A stretch of DNA of 64,000 nucleotides from Candidatus Bathyarchaeota archaeon (GCA_017883615.1 JADGNF010000034.1:1-64000), one strand, 5' to 3'; positions 8,754 through 17,723 are shown, counted from the stretch's first letter. Program-made: numbers and translations. The notes: generated by a model not told the origin, from the sequence alone.

Positions 8754-9014
8754 TTACAAAATACCTAGTTTGATAGCGACGTCAGATGCCTTGTATTCGG
8801 GGGTAAGTTTTACGAAGGCTTTCTTTTGTCCCTGCGGAGTGATGAGTATTGTTATCTTGGCTACTCTGACTTCGTAGAGTTCTTCAACTGCCTTCTTGAC
8901 GTCGGTTTTGCCTGCTTTCAAGTTGACTATGAAGATTAGTTTGTTATCTTTTTCAACCATGAGGCTGGCTGATTCAGTCATGAGGGGATAGAATATTACG
9001 TCGGTTGATTCCAT
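8754..9014 (-). CDS. rpl23: 50S ribosomal protein L23 (uL23)
   Basis: A compact 86-residue uL23 with IFYPLMTESASLMVEKDNKLIF, the helix KTDVKKAVEELYEV, and AKITILITPQGQKKAFVKL. It lies at the polypeptide exit tunnel and is the docking site for SRP. Its start overlaps the L4 stop by 1 bp. Confidence 0.96.
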   Translation of the reverse strand: MESTDVIFYPLMTESASLMVEKDNKLIFIVNLKAGKTDVKKAVEELYEVRVAKITILITPQGQKKAFVKLTPEYKASDVAIKLGIL

Positions 9015-9802
9015 TATGCTTCTTCTCCTTCACCGTAAAGTTTGCCAAGCTGCTGTATGGCGCTTTTAGTCCACAGTGTTAATCTGCCGGGGTGGGTGCC
9101 TGGGGCAAGAATTTCTGCGTTTAGGTTTTGGACTGCGACTATGTCTACGCCTGGGAGGTTGCTTGCTGCCTCGATTACGCCTTTGTTTTCTGAGATTACT
9201 ATGAGTGGTCCGACTGCGTGTTTCATTTTTCTGCCGCGGTGTTTGCCTTTTCCTGCTCGGATGCTTATGCTATCTCTTACGCGGTAAACGTCTGTTAGTA
9301 AACCCAAGTGGGTCAGTGCTTCTTCGACATCTTTGGTTTTGGTGAGTTCTTGAATGCTATCTTCCACGATTAGTGGGATTTCTGGAACGCTTTCAATTTC
9401 GTGCCCGCGTAAAGCTACGGTTTCTTTTGATGCGGTGGCTGCAATCGCGGAGATTAGTGCGAGGTGTTTTTCTTTCTTGGGTATTTCTTTGACGATTCGA
9501 GTGTCTGCTCTTGGTGGGTGAGCTTGTCGTCCACCTACTGTTCCTGGAGCAAACGCTGCACCACCAGCGCCTTTTTCTCGTGGAATACGGGCTGTTCCGC
9601 TGCCTGTTCCGCGGCTTTCTGCGCTGGTTCTTTTTCCAGCCATGGGATCTCTGCCCTGACGTTGGATGCTGTGAGATTGAATTGAGAGGACAGCACGTTT
9701 GATTACGTCTGGTCGAAGGGGTGTGTCAAAGACGGCGGGAAGGTTGGTTTTTCCTGTTGGTTTTCCTTCGAGGTTGTAGATTTGTGCGGTTTTAGTTGGC
9801 AT
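9014..9802 (-). CDS. rpl4: 50S ribosomal protein L4 (uL4)
   Basis: The 262 residues show the archaeal/eukaryal uL4 pattern: N-terminal YNLEGKPTGKTNLP, the long tunnel-lining loop with SRGTGSGTARIPREKGAGGAAF and GGRQAHPP, then a C-terminal domain with KGKHRGRKMKHAVGPL. It follows L3 by 12 bp in the same operon. Confidence 0.97.
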   Translation of the reverse strand: MPTKTAQIYNLEGKPTGKTNLPAVFDTPLRPDVIKRAVLSIQSHSIQRQGRDPMAGKRTSAESRGTGSGTARIPREKGAGGAAFAPGTVGGRQAHPPRADTRIVKEIPKKEKHLALISAIAATASKETVALRGHEIESVPEIPLIVEDSIQELTKTKDVEEALTHLGLLTDVYRVRDSISIRAGKGKHRGRKMKHAVGPLIVISENKGVIEAASNLPGVDIVAVQNLNAEILAPGTHPGRLTLWTKSAIQQLGKLYGEGEEA

Positions 9803-9814
9803 TGTATTTCACCG

Positions 9815-10828
9815 TTATTTTCCTTGCGGGGATTCGAGCGAAACATATGTGATTTGTGGTGGTGCTTCGGGAACTTGGCTTGGTGGACGTGCTGGAACTC
9901 TTAGTTTGATGGTTCGTTTTTCGGTTCCTGGAACGCTTCCCTCGATGATTACGTATGGTGATTTGATGTTACCGTACCTGATGAAGCCACCTTTAACGTT
10001 GACTTCTTTGCCGTCTTTCCCGATTTTTAGGATGCGTTTGTTGTATTCTATGCGTTGGTGGTATCCCATTTGGCCTGCACGTGCTACTGAGTACATGAGG
10101 TGGTGTGGGTTCCATGGACCCAACGTTGCGATGCCGCGTTTTGTTTTGCGGCCTTTAGCTTGAAGGACGGTTACGCCCCAACGTTTTACTGGTCCTTGCC
10201 AGCCTTTTCCAGTGGTTATTGCGGCGATGTCTATGTATTGTCCGGTTTTGAAGACTTCTTCGGGTGTGACGGTTTTGCCAAGTATCGATTTGGCGTATTC
10301 TAGTTGCTGAGGGATTGTTCCTCCGCCAATCTCAATTTCCGTGATTTCCGGTTTCTTCTTGGCCATGTTTGCCTGGTTTGGTTGGGTGGCTATGATGGCG
10401 CGAATGTTTGTGGCATTTTCGGCGCTTTCGTCTATTTTTTGTAGCATACCTTCGGTATTGAAGGTTTCTGGCATAACGGTTGCGCGGTCAAGGTTTTCCG
10501 GCGGGTTTTTCATCCAGCATTCTGTCAGTTGCTGGAGTCCGTAGGAATCGCGCGTATAGGTGCGTATGCCGCATATGATAATTGGGGGTGTTTCTAGAAT
10601 GGTCGCTGCTTTCATTATTTCTTTACCGAAGTTTGGTGAACGTTTCTTGTCTTCTATGGTGAAGACGTAGGTCATGCCTGCTTTGTAGCCTGCAAAACCC
10701 AAAAGCTTCGGTGTTTCCGCGGTTATTTTTGGCCAGTAGCGTATTCTTGCCATTGGACTTTTAGCGCGGTGTCTAGGTAAATATGCTAATGATCCATGTC
10801 TTGGAGCATGATGTTTTCGGTGACCCAT
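9815..10828 (-). CDS. rpl3: 50S ribosomal protein L3 (uL3)
   Basis: First gene of the ribosomal operon on the minus strand. The 337 residues are typical of archaeal uL3: MGHRKHHAPRHGSLAYLPR at the N-terminus, FAGYKAGMTYV, the central GKGWQGPVKRWGV, and ARAGQMGYHQRIEYNK. It nucleates large-subunit assembly near the peptidyl transferase centre. A clear TATA-type promoter lies about 45 bp upstream. Confidence 0.97.
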   Translation of the reverse strand: MGHRKHHAPRHGSLAYLPRHRAKSPMARIRYWPKITAETPKLLGFAGYKAGMTYVFTIEDKKRSPNFGKEIMKAATILETPPIIICGIRTYTRDSYGLQQLTECWMKNPPENLDRATVMPETFNTEGMLQKIDESAENATNIRAIIATQPNQANMAKKKPEITEIEIGGGTIPQQLEYAKSILGKTVTPEEVFKTGQYIDIAAITTGKGWQGPVKRWGVTVLQAKGRKTKRGIATLGPWNPHHLMYSVARAGQMGYHQRIEYNKRILKIGKDGKEVNVKGGFIRYGNIKSPYVIIEGSVPGTEKRTIKLRVPARPPSQVPEAPPQITYVSLESPQGK

Positions 10829-11357
10829 CTTACTTCCGCTTCGCGAAGGTTAGCAATGAGAAATTAGAGTTATAAACGTTACCGTTACGATTCGCATTTT
10901 AAACCGCAGTTTCGCAAATGCGCTTTTTGATTGTTAAATTGCTATGGCTCAGGTTTCTTAAGAGGTTTTCTGAAGATACGGTTTTTCTGTTTGTAGTTGT
11001 AGGAAAGTTGCTATACGCAACTGGCGTCTTTTGGATAGGCTCAGTTTGCTGCGTTTTGTGGGTGGGTTGGTTTTGGTTTACTTTTTGGTTGTGCGTGTGT
11101 TGGCAAGCTGAGTGTTTTTTGTTTTCTGACTTTGGAGGCTTTTGTGTTGCTCTCTGTTGCGATTTTTTGTCTATAGCCCCCTTATTTAAAGGCAAGAAAC
11201 AGGCCAACGCAAAGCGTAAAATTTTTACCGGAGTCATAAACTTGGGCCTTGAACCCTTTAGTCAGTTTACTGTCACGGGTTTTCCTCAGGATCAATCTGG
11301 CTTTTTTCTATAAAAAGAATGTTTGTAAATGTTTATTGTGTCAAAAAATTTTTGGCT
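10829..11357. other. 529-bp intergenic region, GT-rich, no convincing gene
   Basis: The plus strand is strongly enriched in G and T. Open frames on both strands give low-complexity translations (Trp/Cys/Phe-rich or Gln/Asn/Lys-rich) without family resemblance. Near 11165-11190 there is a CCCCCTTATTTAAAGGC segment similar to one at 17139, which may belong to the dispersed intergenic repeat described elsewhere. The far right should contain the 3' end signal of the methyltransferase pair. Confidence 0.5.
10866..10888 (-). promoter_or_regulatory. Archaeal promoter of the L3 operon
   Basis: On the minus strand a purine-rich BRE-like stretch (CGTAACGGTAACG) is followed by the TATA box TTTATAACT, about 40 bp before the L3 start codon. 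No other start signal is closer. Confidence 0.5.
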
Positions 11358-11972
11358 CTATGCCCAAACTGCTTCCAGAATTACCAACTTTTCAAAGAAG
11401 GGCAAATACCGTTCGGCTGCGATGGTTGTTTTCATTTGGAGTTTTGTGAATCTTGAAAGAGTTTCCTCGACGTTTGAAAGTGTTGATTGTAGCAGAAGAA
11501 TCCTGCCTGAGCTTTGGAGGTGGCTGGGTGCTTGGGAGATGAATCGGTCTATGACGTCTCTGCCTGTTGTGCCCCCTGCCCAGGCGCGTCCTAGCCAAGA
11601 GTCCTCTTCGCCTTTTTCGGAGGGCAAGTAGGGCGAGTTAAACAGGATTAAGTCGAATTTTGCGGCTTGGGCTAGCGAAGCAAAGAGGTCCCCTTGCAGG
11701 AAAGCTATGTCGCTGACGCTGTTGTGTTTGCTGTTTTGTTTGGCGCATCGAATAGCGTAGGGATTCACGTCCAAACACAGGACCTTGCCTCCTTGCTTCG
11801 CGGCGAGTATCCCTAAAATCCCCGTGCCGGTCCCCACATCGAGCACCCGCACGCCCGGTTTCAGGTGGAGGTTTTCCGCGAACAGGAACGAATCCTCCGA
11901 GGGTTCGTATACGTTCTCGCAAACCTCAAACGCATAGTCTCCAAAGAACGTACGTTTATTGGCAGAGTGCAT
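11358..11972 (-). CDS. PrmC/HemK-like class I methyltransferase
   Basis: A 204-residue SAM-dependent methyltransferase with motif I (VGTGTGILG, about residue 47), an acidic LDVNPYA at the SAM ribose position, and motif IV as FNSPYLP. The archaeal family (Mtq2-like) methylates the glutamine of release factor aRF1. The motif is normally NPPY; here the second residue is Ser. The short (about 200-residue) form lacks the bacterial N-terminal domain, as usual in archaea. It overlaps ksgA by 17 bp and probably belongs to its operon. Confidence 0.85.
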   Translation of the reverse strand: MHSANKRTFFGDYAFEVCENVYEPSEDSFLFAENLHLKPGVRVLDVGTGTGILGILAAKQGGKVLCLDVNPYAIRCAKQNSKHNSVSDIAFLQGDLFASLAQAAKFDLILFNSPYLPSEKGEEDSWLGRAWAGGTTGRDVIDRFISQAPSHLQSSGRILLLQSTLSNVEETLSRFTKLQMKTTIAAERYLPFFEKLVILEAVWA

Positions 11973-12774
11973 CGGCTATTGCCCCGAAATCTTTTGGTGC
12001 CAGTTCCCTTGCGCGCTTTTCTCGCTGCGGAAATGAAGCACCTATTTCTGCGGTTTTTTTCTTGTCCAGTTTGAGTTCGCTTCTGATGAACGGTGTTATG
12101 GCGTTTTCGAGTTTTTTGTTGCGTTGGGTGAAAAGCCATTTTGCCATCCGCCTGAAGAACACCTTGTTTTTCACAGTGAACGGTGGCTTTGTCCATGGCT
12201 TCATTGTCATAATAACCGAGTCAACTTCGGGCTGGGGATGGAACATCCATTTCGAAACCTCATCTAGCAGCTGCACATCGGCGGCTTGCTGCGAAATTAC
12301 TGTGAGCCATCCATATTGTTCGCTTCCCACGGGTGCCACGAGGCGGTTTGCGAACTCTTTTTGAACGATAAGCACTGAACAGTCTAAGCTGCGGTCCAGC
12401 AGCCAGACGACGAGTTGAGAGCTGAGATAATATGGCGGGATAGAAACAGCTTTGTTGAAGGGCGGAAGGTCAACTTTTAGCATATCGCCTTGGATGACGG
12501 TGACGTTTGCTAATTCTTTGACTTGTTCTCGCAAAACGAGTGTCAAATGTGAGTCCTTTTCTACGGCTATCACGCGTTTGCATTTTCCCGCGAGAAACCG
12601 TGTGAGGAATCCGAAGCCGGCTCCGGCATCCAAAACAATGTCGTCTGCGGTCAGGGTTGCGTGTTTGGTTAATATGGGATAAATGGAGGAGTCCACCATA
12701 AAGTTTTGTCCCAGAAGCTTATTGGGAACAATCTGGTGGGTTTTAAGAAGACTTTTTGCTTCTTCAAGACTCAT
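11956..12774 (-). CDS. ksgA: KsgA/Dim1 rRNA adenine dimethyltransferase family
   Basis: The 272 residues match KsgA/Dim1: LGQNFMVD near the N-terminus, motif I LDAGAGFGFLT, AVEKD, GDMLKVD, and a C-terminal helical domain. The family dimethylates two adjacent adenines at the 3' end of 16S rRNA. Motif IV, usually N-(L/I)-P-(Y/F), reads IPPYYLSS, so the catalytic Asn position appears to be Ile. The neighbouring DUF655 gene is the usual archaeal partner. Confidence 0.9.
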   Translation of the reverse strand: MSLEEAKSLLKTHQIVPNKLLGQNFMVDSSIYPILTKHATLTADDIVLDAGAGFGFLTRFLAGKCKRVIAVEKDSHLTLVLREQVKELANVTVIQGDMLKVDLPPFNKAVSIPPYYLSSQLVVWLLDRSLDCSVLIVQKEFANRLVAPVGSEQYGWLTVISQQAADVQLLDEVSKWMFHPQPEVDSVIMTMKPWTKPPFTVKNKVFFRRMAKWLFTQRNKKLENAITPFIRSELKLDKKKTAEIGASFPQREKRARELAPKDFGAIADALCQ

Positions 12775-12799
12775 CTAGGCGTGAAGCATCCTTGAACGG

Positions 12800-13366
12800 T
12801 TAATGGAATCGGGTAAAGAGGCGATATTTGCTTTCGCCCCCAAGCTCTTCCATCACGCGTTTCGTGATTAGCTTAACGGGGTCGGGGCGCTCGGTTCGTT
12901 TTTTGATGTCTTCGTAGTTTAGGAAGGGCTTTTTTTCGCGTTCGTTAATGACTTGCCACATGTATTTTTTGCCTATTCCCGGAATCAGCTCTAAAGCGTG
13001 CATACGAGGTGTGATCGCTCGCGTTGTGTTGAAGAAGTTCACGAACCAGGCTTCGCGGTTTTGCACTATTTTGGCTACGGTTGAGGGTAATTCTGCTTTG
13101 GCTGAAGCGGTTAATTCTTCGTAGCCGATTCTACCGATTATGTAGGTGACTTCTTCTCGACTGTCTTTGCCTACGTAAACGCGGTCTTGGGGTTTTAGAA
13201 TTAGTTCCTCTCGCACTAGGGCTTCTAGAAGCGTAAAGAACTCTTCGCCGACACATTGGATCAGAGCGCCTGCTCGGTATCCTGCACGTCCAGTTGGGCG
13301 AAAGCCGGGTTTGCCGTGTTGCAGGAAGTCAAGTACGTAAGCGTACTCCTCGTATTGCTTCTCCAT
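12800..13366 (-). CDS. DUF655 family protein, helix-hairpin-helix RNA-binding
   Basis: A 188-residue archaeal protein with an N-terminal OB-like region (about 20-80) and a C-terminal helix-hairpin-helix LELIPGIGKKYMWQVI. The family sits almost always beside ksgA and Rpo4 in archaea and is predicted to bind nucleic acid; its biochemical role is not established. It is followed by ksgA after 26 bp. Confidence 0.88.
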   Translation of the reverse strand: MEKQYEEYAYVLDFLQHGKPGFRPTGRAGYRAGALIQCVGEEFFTLLEALVREELILKPQDRVYVGKDSREEVTYIIGRIGYEELTASAKAELPSTVAKIVQNREAWFVNFFNTTRAITPRMHALELIPGIGKKYMWQVINEREKKPFLNYEDIKKRTERPDPVKLITKRVMEELGGESKYRLFTRFH

Positions 13367-13421
13367 AGTGTTCCCTCTATGTTATCCGTTTTACTGCTTA
13401 AAAAGACTTGTATGATTTACC

Positions 13422-13760
13422 CTACTTTAGGGTCCTCTTTTCATTCAAGAGGTTCACAATTGTGGTTAGTTTTTGGGTTTCGATTATTTTTCGTCCACCA
13501 GCCAAGAATATTCGCAGCTCATCCACAGTTTCTGGCATGCAGTTTATTATCTGAACCGCTTCGTCCTCGTCTAAACCGTATTCTTTCACGAGTTTTTCTA
13601 GAAGAAACTCCGCGCCAGCAGGATCGACTTTCACGAATTTCGAAACGTAATCTAGCGTACGGCGCTGGAACTGATCGAGGTTTTCTTCGCCTACGGATTC
13701 GAGCGTCTGTTTCACCTGGGGCAATGTGAGCTTGCTTGAGCTTATTTCTTTCTTGCTCAT
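13422..13760 (-). CDS. rpoF: RNA polymerase subunit Rpo4 (RpoF)
   Basis: The 112 residues match the HRDC-like Rpb4 family: a KLTLPQVKQTLE helix, LDQFQRRTLDYVSKFVKVD, and CMPETVDELRIFLAGGRKII near the C-terminus. It forms the polymerase stalk with Rpo7, encoded at 4995. Gene order L21e-Rpo4-DUF655-KsgA is conserved in archaea. Confidence 0.95.
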   Translation of the reverse strand: MSKKEISSSKLTLPQVKQTLESVGEENLDQFQRRTLDYVSKFVKVDPAGAEFLLEKLVKEYGLDEDEAVQIINCMPETVDELRIFLAGGRKIIETQKLTTIVNLLNEKRTLK

Positions 13761-13771
13761 GGGTTTGCCTT

Positions 13772-14068
13772 CTAAGTTCCCTTATATGGTTCCAGATGTT
13801 CAGTTCGGACGATAAGTTCGCGTATCGAATCGCCTTGAGCAACGCGAACAATGTAGCCGCGTCCACGTTTATCAATTACTTTGCCGATTTTACCATGGAA
13901 CCTTCTGTGGGGTAAAGCCTTTTGTTGGCTAGAATCTATCTTTATTATGACGCTTGCGCCGTTCTCGTATTCGTAAAGAAACTTTGTGAGCTTTGGTTTG
14001 CCTTTCTCTCGAACTGGCTTTCGCATGAGGCTGCGGGTTCCCGCACAATATCCTTTTGATGGTCTCAT
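13772..14068 (-). CDS. rpl21e: 50S ribosomal protein L21e (eL21)
   Basis: A 98-residue eL21: MRPSKGYCAGTRSLMRKPVRE at the start, ENGASVIIKIDSSQQKALPHRRFHGK, and GKVIDKRGRGYIVRV, an SH3-like fold. It lies between Pus10 and Rpo4 with spacings of 11 bp on each side, indicating one operon. Confidence 0.96.
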   Translation of the reverse strand: MRPSKGYCAGTRSLMRKPVREKGKPKLTKFLYEYENGASVIIKIDSSQQKALPHRRFHGKIGKVIDKRGRGYIVRVAQGDSIRELIVRTEHLEPYKGT

Positions 14069-14079
14069 TCATTTTTCAC

Positions 14080-15414
14080 CTATTGGTCATCCATAATAAC
14101 TTTCAAAACGTCAAGCTTTGTAATCTTCGCTGGGTTTTTGAGTAATTCCGCAACGCTGGGCACTGTTCGTCCTTCATCGCCTGACACCAATTCTTTAACA
14201 TAGAGGCCTCCTTGACAACGTATTTCCATCAAGGTCTCTTTAGCGGATATCTTCTTTACTTTAAGCTTATATATGTACCTTTCTCGGGTTAAATCTGCCC
14301 TTCTATGCATAACGCGCGTGGGCGTTTGCTGCTTGATTGTTGTTTGGTTGAGTTTCTCTTCTATCGTTTGCATGTCAGCGTTTGATATTTCGTTCTCAAA
14401 GGCTATTAGAGCGCGATATTCTTTTTGGGCGTTTTCGGATTTTTTGAGTTTTCGCACGTTTTCCCGGCTGGTAAATCGCAATCTGGAAATTTGCACTTTG
14501 TCTACTGCACCAAGGTTTATGGTTTCTTCGATTTGTTTGAGGTCCAAACTTCGTTTTTTGGGCTTTGAGATTTCAACTACGAATGGACGTCCTGTCCCTA
14601 GCATGCGGGCATCGATGTCTTCTCTGCCTGAAGCGTGAAACGCCGAGTCTGAACCTTGGGCTGCATTCAAAATAGGCTGCGAAACAAAGGCTTCCACCGA
14701 CTCGGGATATAGTAAACCTGTCCCGCCACATTTTGAGCATCCTCTGCCACGACAGCTGGAACAGAACCATCTGGATTGGGAAACATCTCTAACAAGTTTC
14801 CTGTATCGCCCCGCAACGAAAAGAGGGTTTACTTGAAGCTTAATGTTTTCAGAAAACGGGTTAATTATTACCATCACGTCGGGTTTTCGGAACTCCACCG
14901 TCTTACCCGTCACTGATTCTACGCGTTTGCCTAAAACTCGTCCGAATTCGTGTTTTATGCTTTCGCCGCAGCCCACTGCGAAGACGGCTTTGAATTCGTC
15001 TTCTCGCTCAACCACCGAAACGGGCAATTCTACACCCATAAGGAAAGTACTGTACTCAAAGGGTTCGAGAGATGCGGTAATTTTCTGAGTTAAGTTGTCG
15101 ATCTGAAGGAATTTTCCGTCACACAAAAAACACGTTGAAGGGCCAGTTTTCGGGAGGCGTTTTTTGAGATGTTTCAGTGAGGATAGGGCTAGTTGAGAAA
15201 AACCATTCGTTGCCAAAACTTTGAGTGCTTTGACGCCTTGAAGCTTTGGTTTCGACGTATCAGATGCGGCTTGTAGTGCCCATGTTAGTTTTATGGCTTC
15301 GCCTCTTTGGTTGTTCTCTAAGCCGTAGCCTAAAAGAGCGAATTGCCTGCCCAAGCAGTTATCGCATAAAGGGTGCTGCTCAAGCATCGATTGGGCTTTT
15401 TCAAGAACATCCAT
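14080..15414 (-). CDS. pus10: tRNA pseudouridine synthase Pus10
   Basis: The 444 residues show the Pus10 layout: an N-terminal zinc region (CDNCLGRQF, then CFLCDG), a THUMP-like middle, a further Cys cluster CSSCRGRGCSKCGGTG, and the catalytic domain with GREDIDARMLGTGRPF, in which the catalytic Asp is present. It forms pseudouridine 54 and 55 in the archaeal T-loop, replacing bacterial TruB at that site. Located between SRP54 and L21e, a common archaeal order. Confidence 0.95.
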   Translation of the reverse strand: MDVLEKAQSMLEQHPLCDNCLGRQFALLGYGLENNQRGEAIKLTWALQAASDTSKPKLQGVKALKVLATNGFSQLALSSLKHLKKRLPKTGPSTCFLCDGKFLQIDNLTQKITASLEPFEYSTFLMGVELPVSVVEREDEFKAVFAVGCGESIKHEFGRVLGKRVESVTGKTVEFRKPDVMVIINPFSENIKLQVNPLFVAGRYRKLVRDVSQSRWFCSSCRGRGCSKCGGTGLLYPESVEAFVSQPILNAAQGSDSAFHASGREDIDARMLGTGRPFVVEISKPKKRSLDLKQIEETINLGAVDKVQISRLRFTSRENVRKLKKSENAQKEYRALIAFENEISNADMQTIEEKLNQTTIKQQTPTRVMHRRADLTRERYIYKLKVKKISAKETLMEIRCQGGLYVKELVSGDEGRTVPSVAELLKNPAKITKLDVLKVIMDDQ

Positions 15415-15427
15415 CGCATCGTCGACC

Positions 15428-16774
15428 CTATTTCATGTCGGGGAAGCCTTGTCCGCCCATGCCTGGCATGAAGGGCATTTTTCCCTTTTTGCGTTTCATC
15501 ATCTTTAGCATTCGCCGCATCATAACGTACTGTTTGAGGAGTTCTTTGACATCTTTTTCGTTTGTACCTGATCCGCGGGCGATTCTTCGGGCGCGGCTGA
15601 AGTTGATTATTTTGGGGTTCTCTTTCTCCTCTGGCGTCATAGATTGGATTAGGACACGCCACTTTTCCAAACGATCCTCCGCGACGTTGAGCATGTCATC
15701 AGACATTTTGTTAGCCATGCCGGGCAGCATTTGCATAACTTTCTTGAACGGGCCCATGCCTTTTACGGCTTCAAACTGCTCGTACATGTCTGTTAAGGTG
15801 AATTTGCCGCTCATGATCTGCTTGGCTTTTTTCTGTGGGACTTTGATCTCGGCTTCCTGAACCTTCTCCAAAAGCGTTTCCAAATCGCCCATGCCAAGCA
15901 AGCGTCCGACAAAGCGGGAGGGTATGAACTGTTCGATGTCTTCGACTTTTTCGCCTGTACCGATAAACTTTATTGGGGCACCCGTTGCTGCAACTGCGGA
16001 GAGTGCGCCGCCGCCTCTAGCGGAGCCGTCGAGTTTGGTTACTAAGATGGAGCCTATCGGGGTGGCTTCGTGGAAGGTTTTAGCTTGAGCTAGTGCTTGT
16101 TGTCCGATGGTGCCGTCTATGACCATCATGATTTCGTTGGGTTTAATGTGGTGCTCGAGATCTTTCATTTCTTTGATGAGGTCTTTCTCTTCTTTGTGGC
16201 GACCTGATGTATCAACGATTATTATGTCTTTGTCTGGAAACTGTTTGAGTCCTTCATTAACGACTTTCACGGGGTCTTTGGCTTTGGGGTCGCCGTAAAT
16301 GGGAACGTTAATTCTCGCGGCTAATTGCTGCAGTTGCGCGTAGGCGCCGGGGCGGAAGGTGTCTGCGCAAATCAATGCGGGTTTGAGTCCTTTCTTTTGG
16401 AGGTATCTTGCTATTTTTGCGGCGTGGGTGGTTTTTCCTGAGCCCTGAATGCCAACAAGCATCAGGATATATTTTTTGCCGGGCTCCAATTTTAATGGGA
16501 CAGGTTTGTCGCCGACGAATCGAGTGAGTTCTTCGTAAACAACTTTGATGACATGTTCGCGTCTGGAAATTCCAGGAGGCATTTTCTCTTTGAGAGCGCG
16601 TTCTTCGATGCTTTTACTGATGCCCAAAACAAGTTGAACGTTAACGTCCGCTTGAAGAAGAGCACGCTGGATGTCGCGGACGAGTTCCTTAACCGTAGCT
16701 TCATCTACCACGGATGATTTGAAGATTTTTTTTATGGCGTCAGTAAGCGAGGATCCTAAGCGGTCTAAAGCCAT
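15428..16774 (-). CDS. srp54: Signal recognition particle 54-kDa protein
   Basis: A full-length (448 residue) SRP54 with N domain (1-90), G domain carrying [32 protein letters not shown] and [14 protein letters not shown], and a methionine-rich M domain (about 300-448) that binds SRP RNA and signal sequences. It leads the Pus10-L21e-Rpo4 operon from its own promoter at about 16810. Confidence 0.97.
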   Translation of the reverse strand: MALDRLGSSLTDAIKKIFKSSVVDEATVKELVRDIQRALLQADVNVQLVLGISKSIEERALKEKMPPGISRREHVIKVVYEELTRFVGDKPVPLKLEPGKKYILMLVGIQGSGKTTHAAKIARYLQKKGLKPALICADTFRPGAYAQLQQLAARINVPIYGDPKAKDPVKVVNEGLKQFPDKDIIIVDTSGRHKEEKDLIKEMKDLEHHIKPNEIMMVIDGTIGQQALAQAKTFHEATPIGSILVTKLDGSARGGGALSAVAATGAPIKFIGTGEKVEDIEQFIPSRFVGRLLGMGDLETLLEKVQEAEIKVPQKKAKQIMSGKFTLTDMYEQFEAVKGMGPFKKVMQMLPGMANKMSDDMLNVAEDRLEKWRVLIQSMTPEEKENPKIINFSRARRIARGSGTNEKDVKELLKQYVMMRRMLKMMKRKKGKMPFMPGMGGQGFPDMK

Positions 16775-16805
16775 CGGTTGTCTCCGAACCTAAAAAGCCC
16801 ATAGC

Positions 16806-16824
16806 GCGCTTAAATATATAACGC
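16806..16824 (-). promoter_or_regulatory. TATA promoter of the srp54 operon
   Basis: Minus-strand TTATATATTTAAG lies about 35 bp before the SRP54 start codon, in good agreement with an archaeal TATA box and a short leader. Confidence 0.6.
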
Positions 16825-17255
16825 AGCAAGAATAATCAACCTATGCGGTTTTGGGGTGGTTATGTTTTGTTGAAGCCTCAGGTTCCCCATAAATAATAGC
16901 CTCATCATAGATCAGACGGCTCTTCATGCATCATTGGCTTCACTTCATGTACAGCAATCGACGCATAAGAGGATGATGGCGGCAGATAGCGAGTTTCCAT
17001 TCAATAACGTCGTGCTTGGGAGGTACCTGTTGATTCATTGGGAGCGTCGGCAGGTTGACTACTTTTTGGCCTACTCCTATCTCTCTATGTTTTTCCAAGG
17101 TTCTTTTTGACGACTACCTGTCGCGTGCAAAGCCTACCCCCTCCCTTATTTAAAGACGCCAAAAACTTTGAACCTCTTCATTTAAGGCAAGTTACTGCCT
17201 ACCTCTTGTCCCTACCTTTTCCCAGCACGCTAATGGAAGAAAAAACAGCCAATAG

Positions 17256-17315
17256 CGCCCCTCTCCCTATAGGTCTGTGCAACGAGTCACTAATAGGCCC
17301 CAAACATGATGGCGC
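17256..17315 (-). repeat. Dispersed intergenic repeat, copy A
   Basis: Reading the plus strand: CGCCCCTCTCCCTATAGG, then GTGCAACGAGTCACTAATAG and GCCCCAAACATGATGG. The reverse complement of 50671-50720 aligns to it at roughly 80 percent by eye, with one 6-base gap. Confidence 0.6.
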
Positions 17316-17346
17316 TTGCTATGTATCCGCGGCTGCAACTGTGCTT

Positions 17347-17411
17347 TTGACCTACCCCCCTCCCCCTTTTCTGCATACATCAAATATTAGGCGCCAAACA
17401 TGAATTGCGCT
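17347..17411 (+). repeat. Dispersed intergenic repeat, copy D
   Basis: GACCTACCCCCCTCCC is followed by CTGCATACATC and TATTAGGCGCCAAACATG. The last block is nearly identical to that in the 50671 copy; the first resembles 36227. Confidence 0.55.
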
Positions 17412-17469
17412 GTAACAGAAAATCTTTTATCAACCCACCAGCCAAAGCATAGTTATAGGGGAATTTGCA

Positions 17470-17667
17470 TTGACAGCTGAACGCTTCATACACGCAGCCG
17501 TTTTCGTCTTGCTGCTCGTCGGGTTATGCACAGTCACTGGATGGGCAAGCCTCAAATTCATAAACGATTTTGTTCTAAAACTAGCAGGGGTCACAATCAG
17601 CTGGGGAATAATCCTGCTTGCGCTATATCTGGGATTCAGAAAACTAGATTGGCGCTGGTGGAGTTAA
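17470..17667 (+). CDS. Small two-helix membrane protein
   Basis: Unrecognised. The 65 residues hold two hydrophobic segments (about 9-28 and 37-57) joined by a short turn, and end in basic and Trp residues (RKLDWRWWS), which predicts a cytoplasmic C-terminus. The start is TTG with GGGG 9 bases upstream. It stands alone and is convergent with aIF5A. The clean membrane pattern supports it being real, but no family is evident. Confidence 0.5.
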   Translation: MTAERFIHAAVFVLLLVGLCTVTGWASLKFINDFVLKLAGVTISWGIILLALYLGFRKLDWRWWS

Positions 17668-17723
17668 CTCCCCAAACGCACGCGCGATTACTTTTGGATA
17701 AAGAAAGAGGCCCAAAAGGCGAG

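Larger units (their letters stand above)
16775..17469. other. 695-bp intergenic region with several copies of a degenerate repeat
   Basis: No gene I can support firmly. A 45-codon ATG frame at 16973-17110 sits behind AGAGG but has no known relatives in my knowledge. From 17130 to 17411 pyrimidine-rich blocks (CCTACCCCCTCCC, CCTACCCCCCTCCC) alternate with the core TATTAGGCGCCAAACATG or a variant of it, suggesting tandem copies of the dispersed repeat. Confidence 0.5.

Noticed and set aside
9042-9702. Several open frames on the plus strand across the L4/L3 genes (and similar ones opposite most genes)
   Set aside because: They are antisense shadows of well-identified ribosomal and other genes with no family resemblance of their own.
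10918-11313. Open frame of 131 codons on the plus strand, and a 112-codon frame opposite it
   Set aside because: Translations are Trp/Cys/Phe-rich or Gln/Asn/Thr-rich, follow the GT bias of the region and resemble no protein family.
17107-17403. 98-codon plus-strand frame in the srp54/aIF5A spacer
   Set aside because: It runs across the tandem intergenic repeats and its translation mirrors their pyrimidine blocks; no ribosome-binding site.
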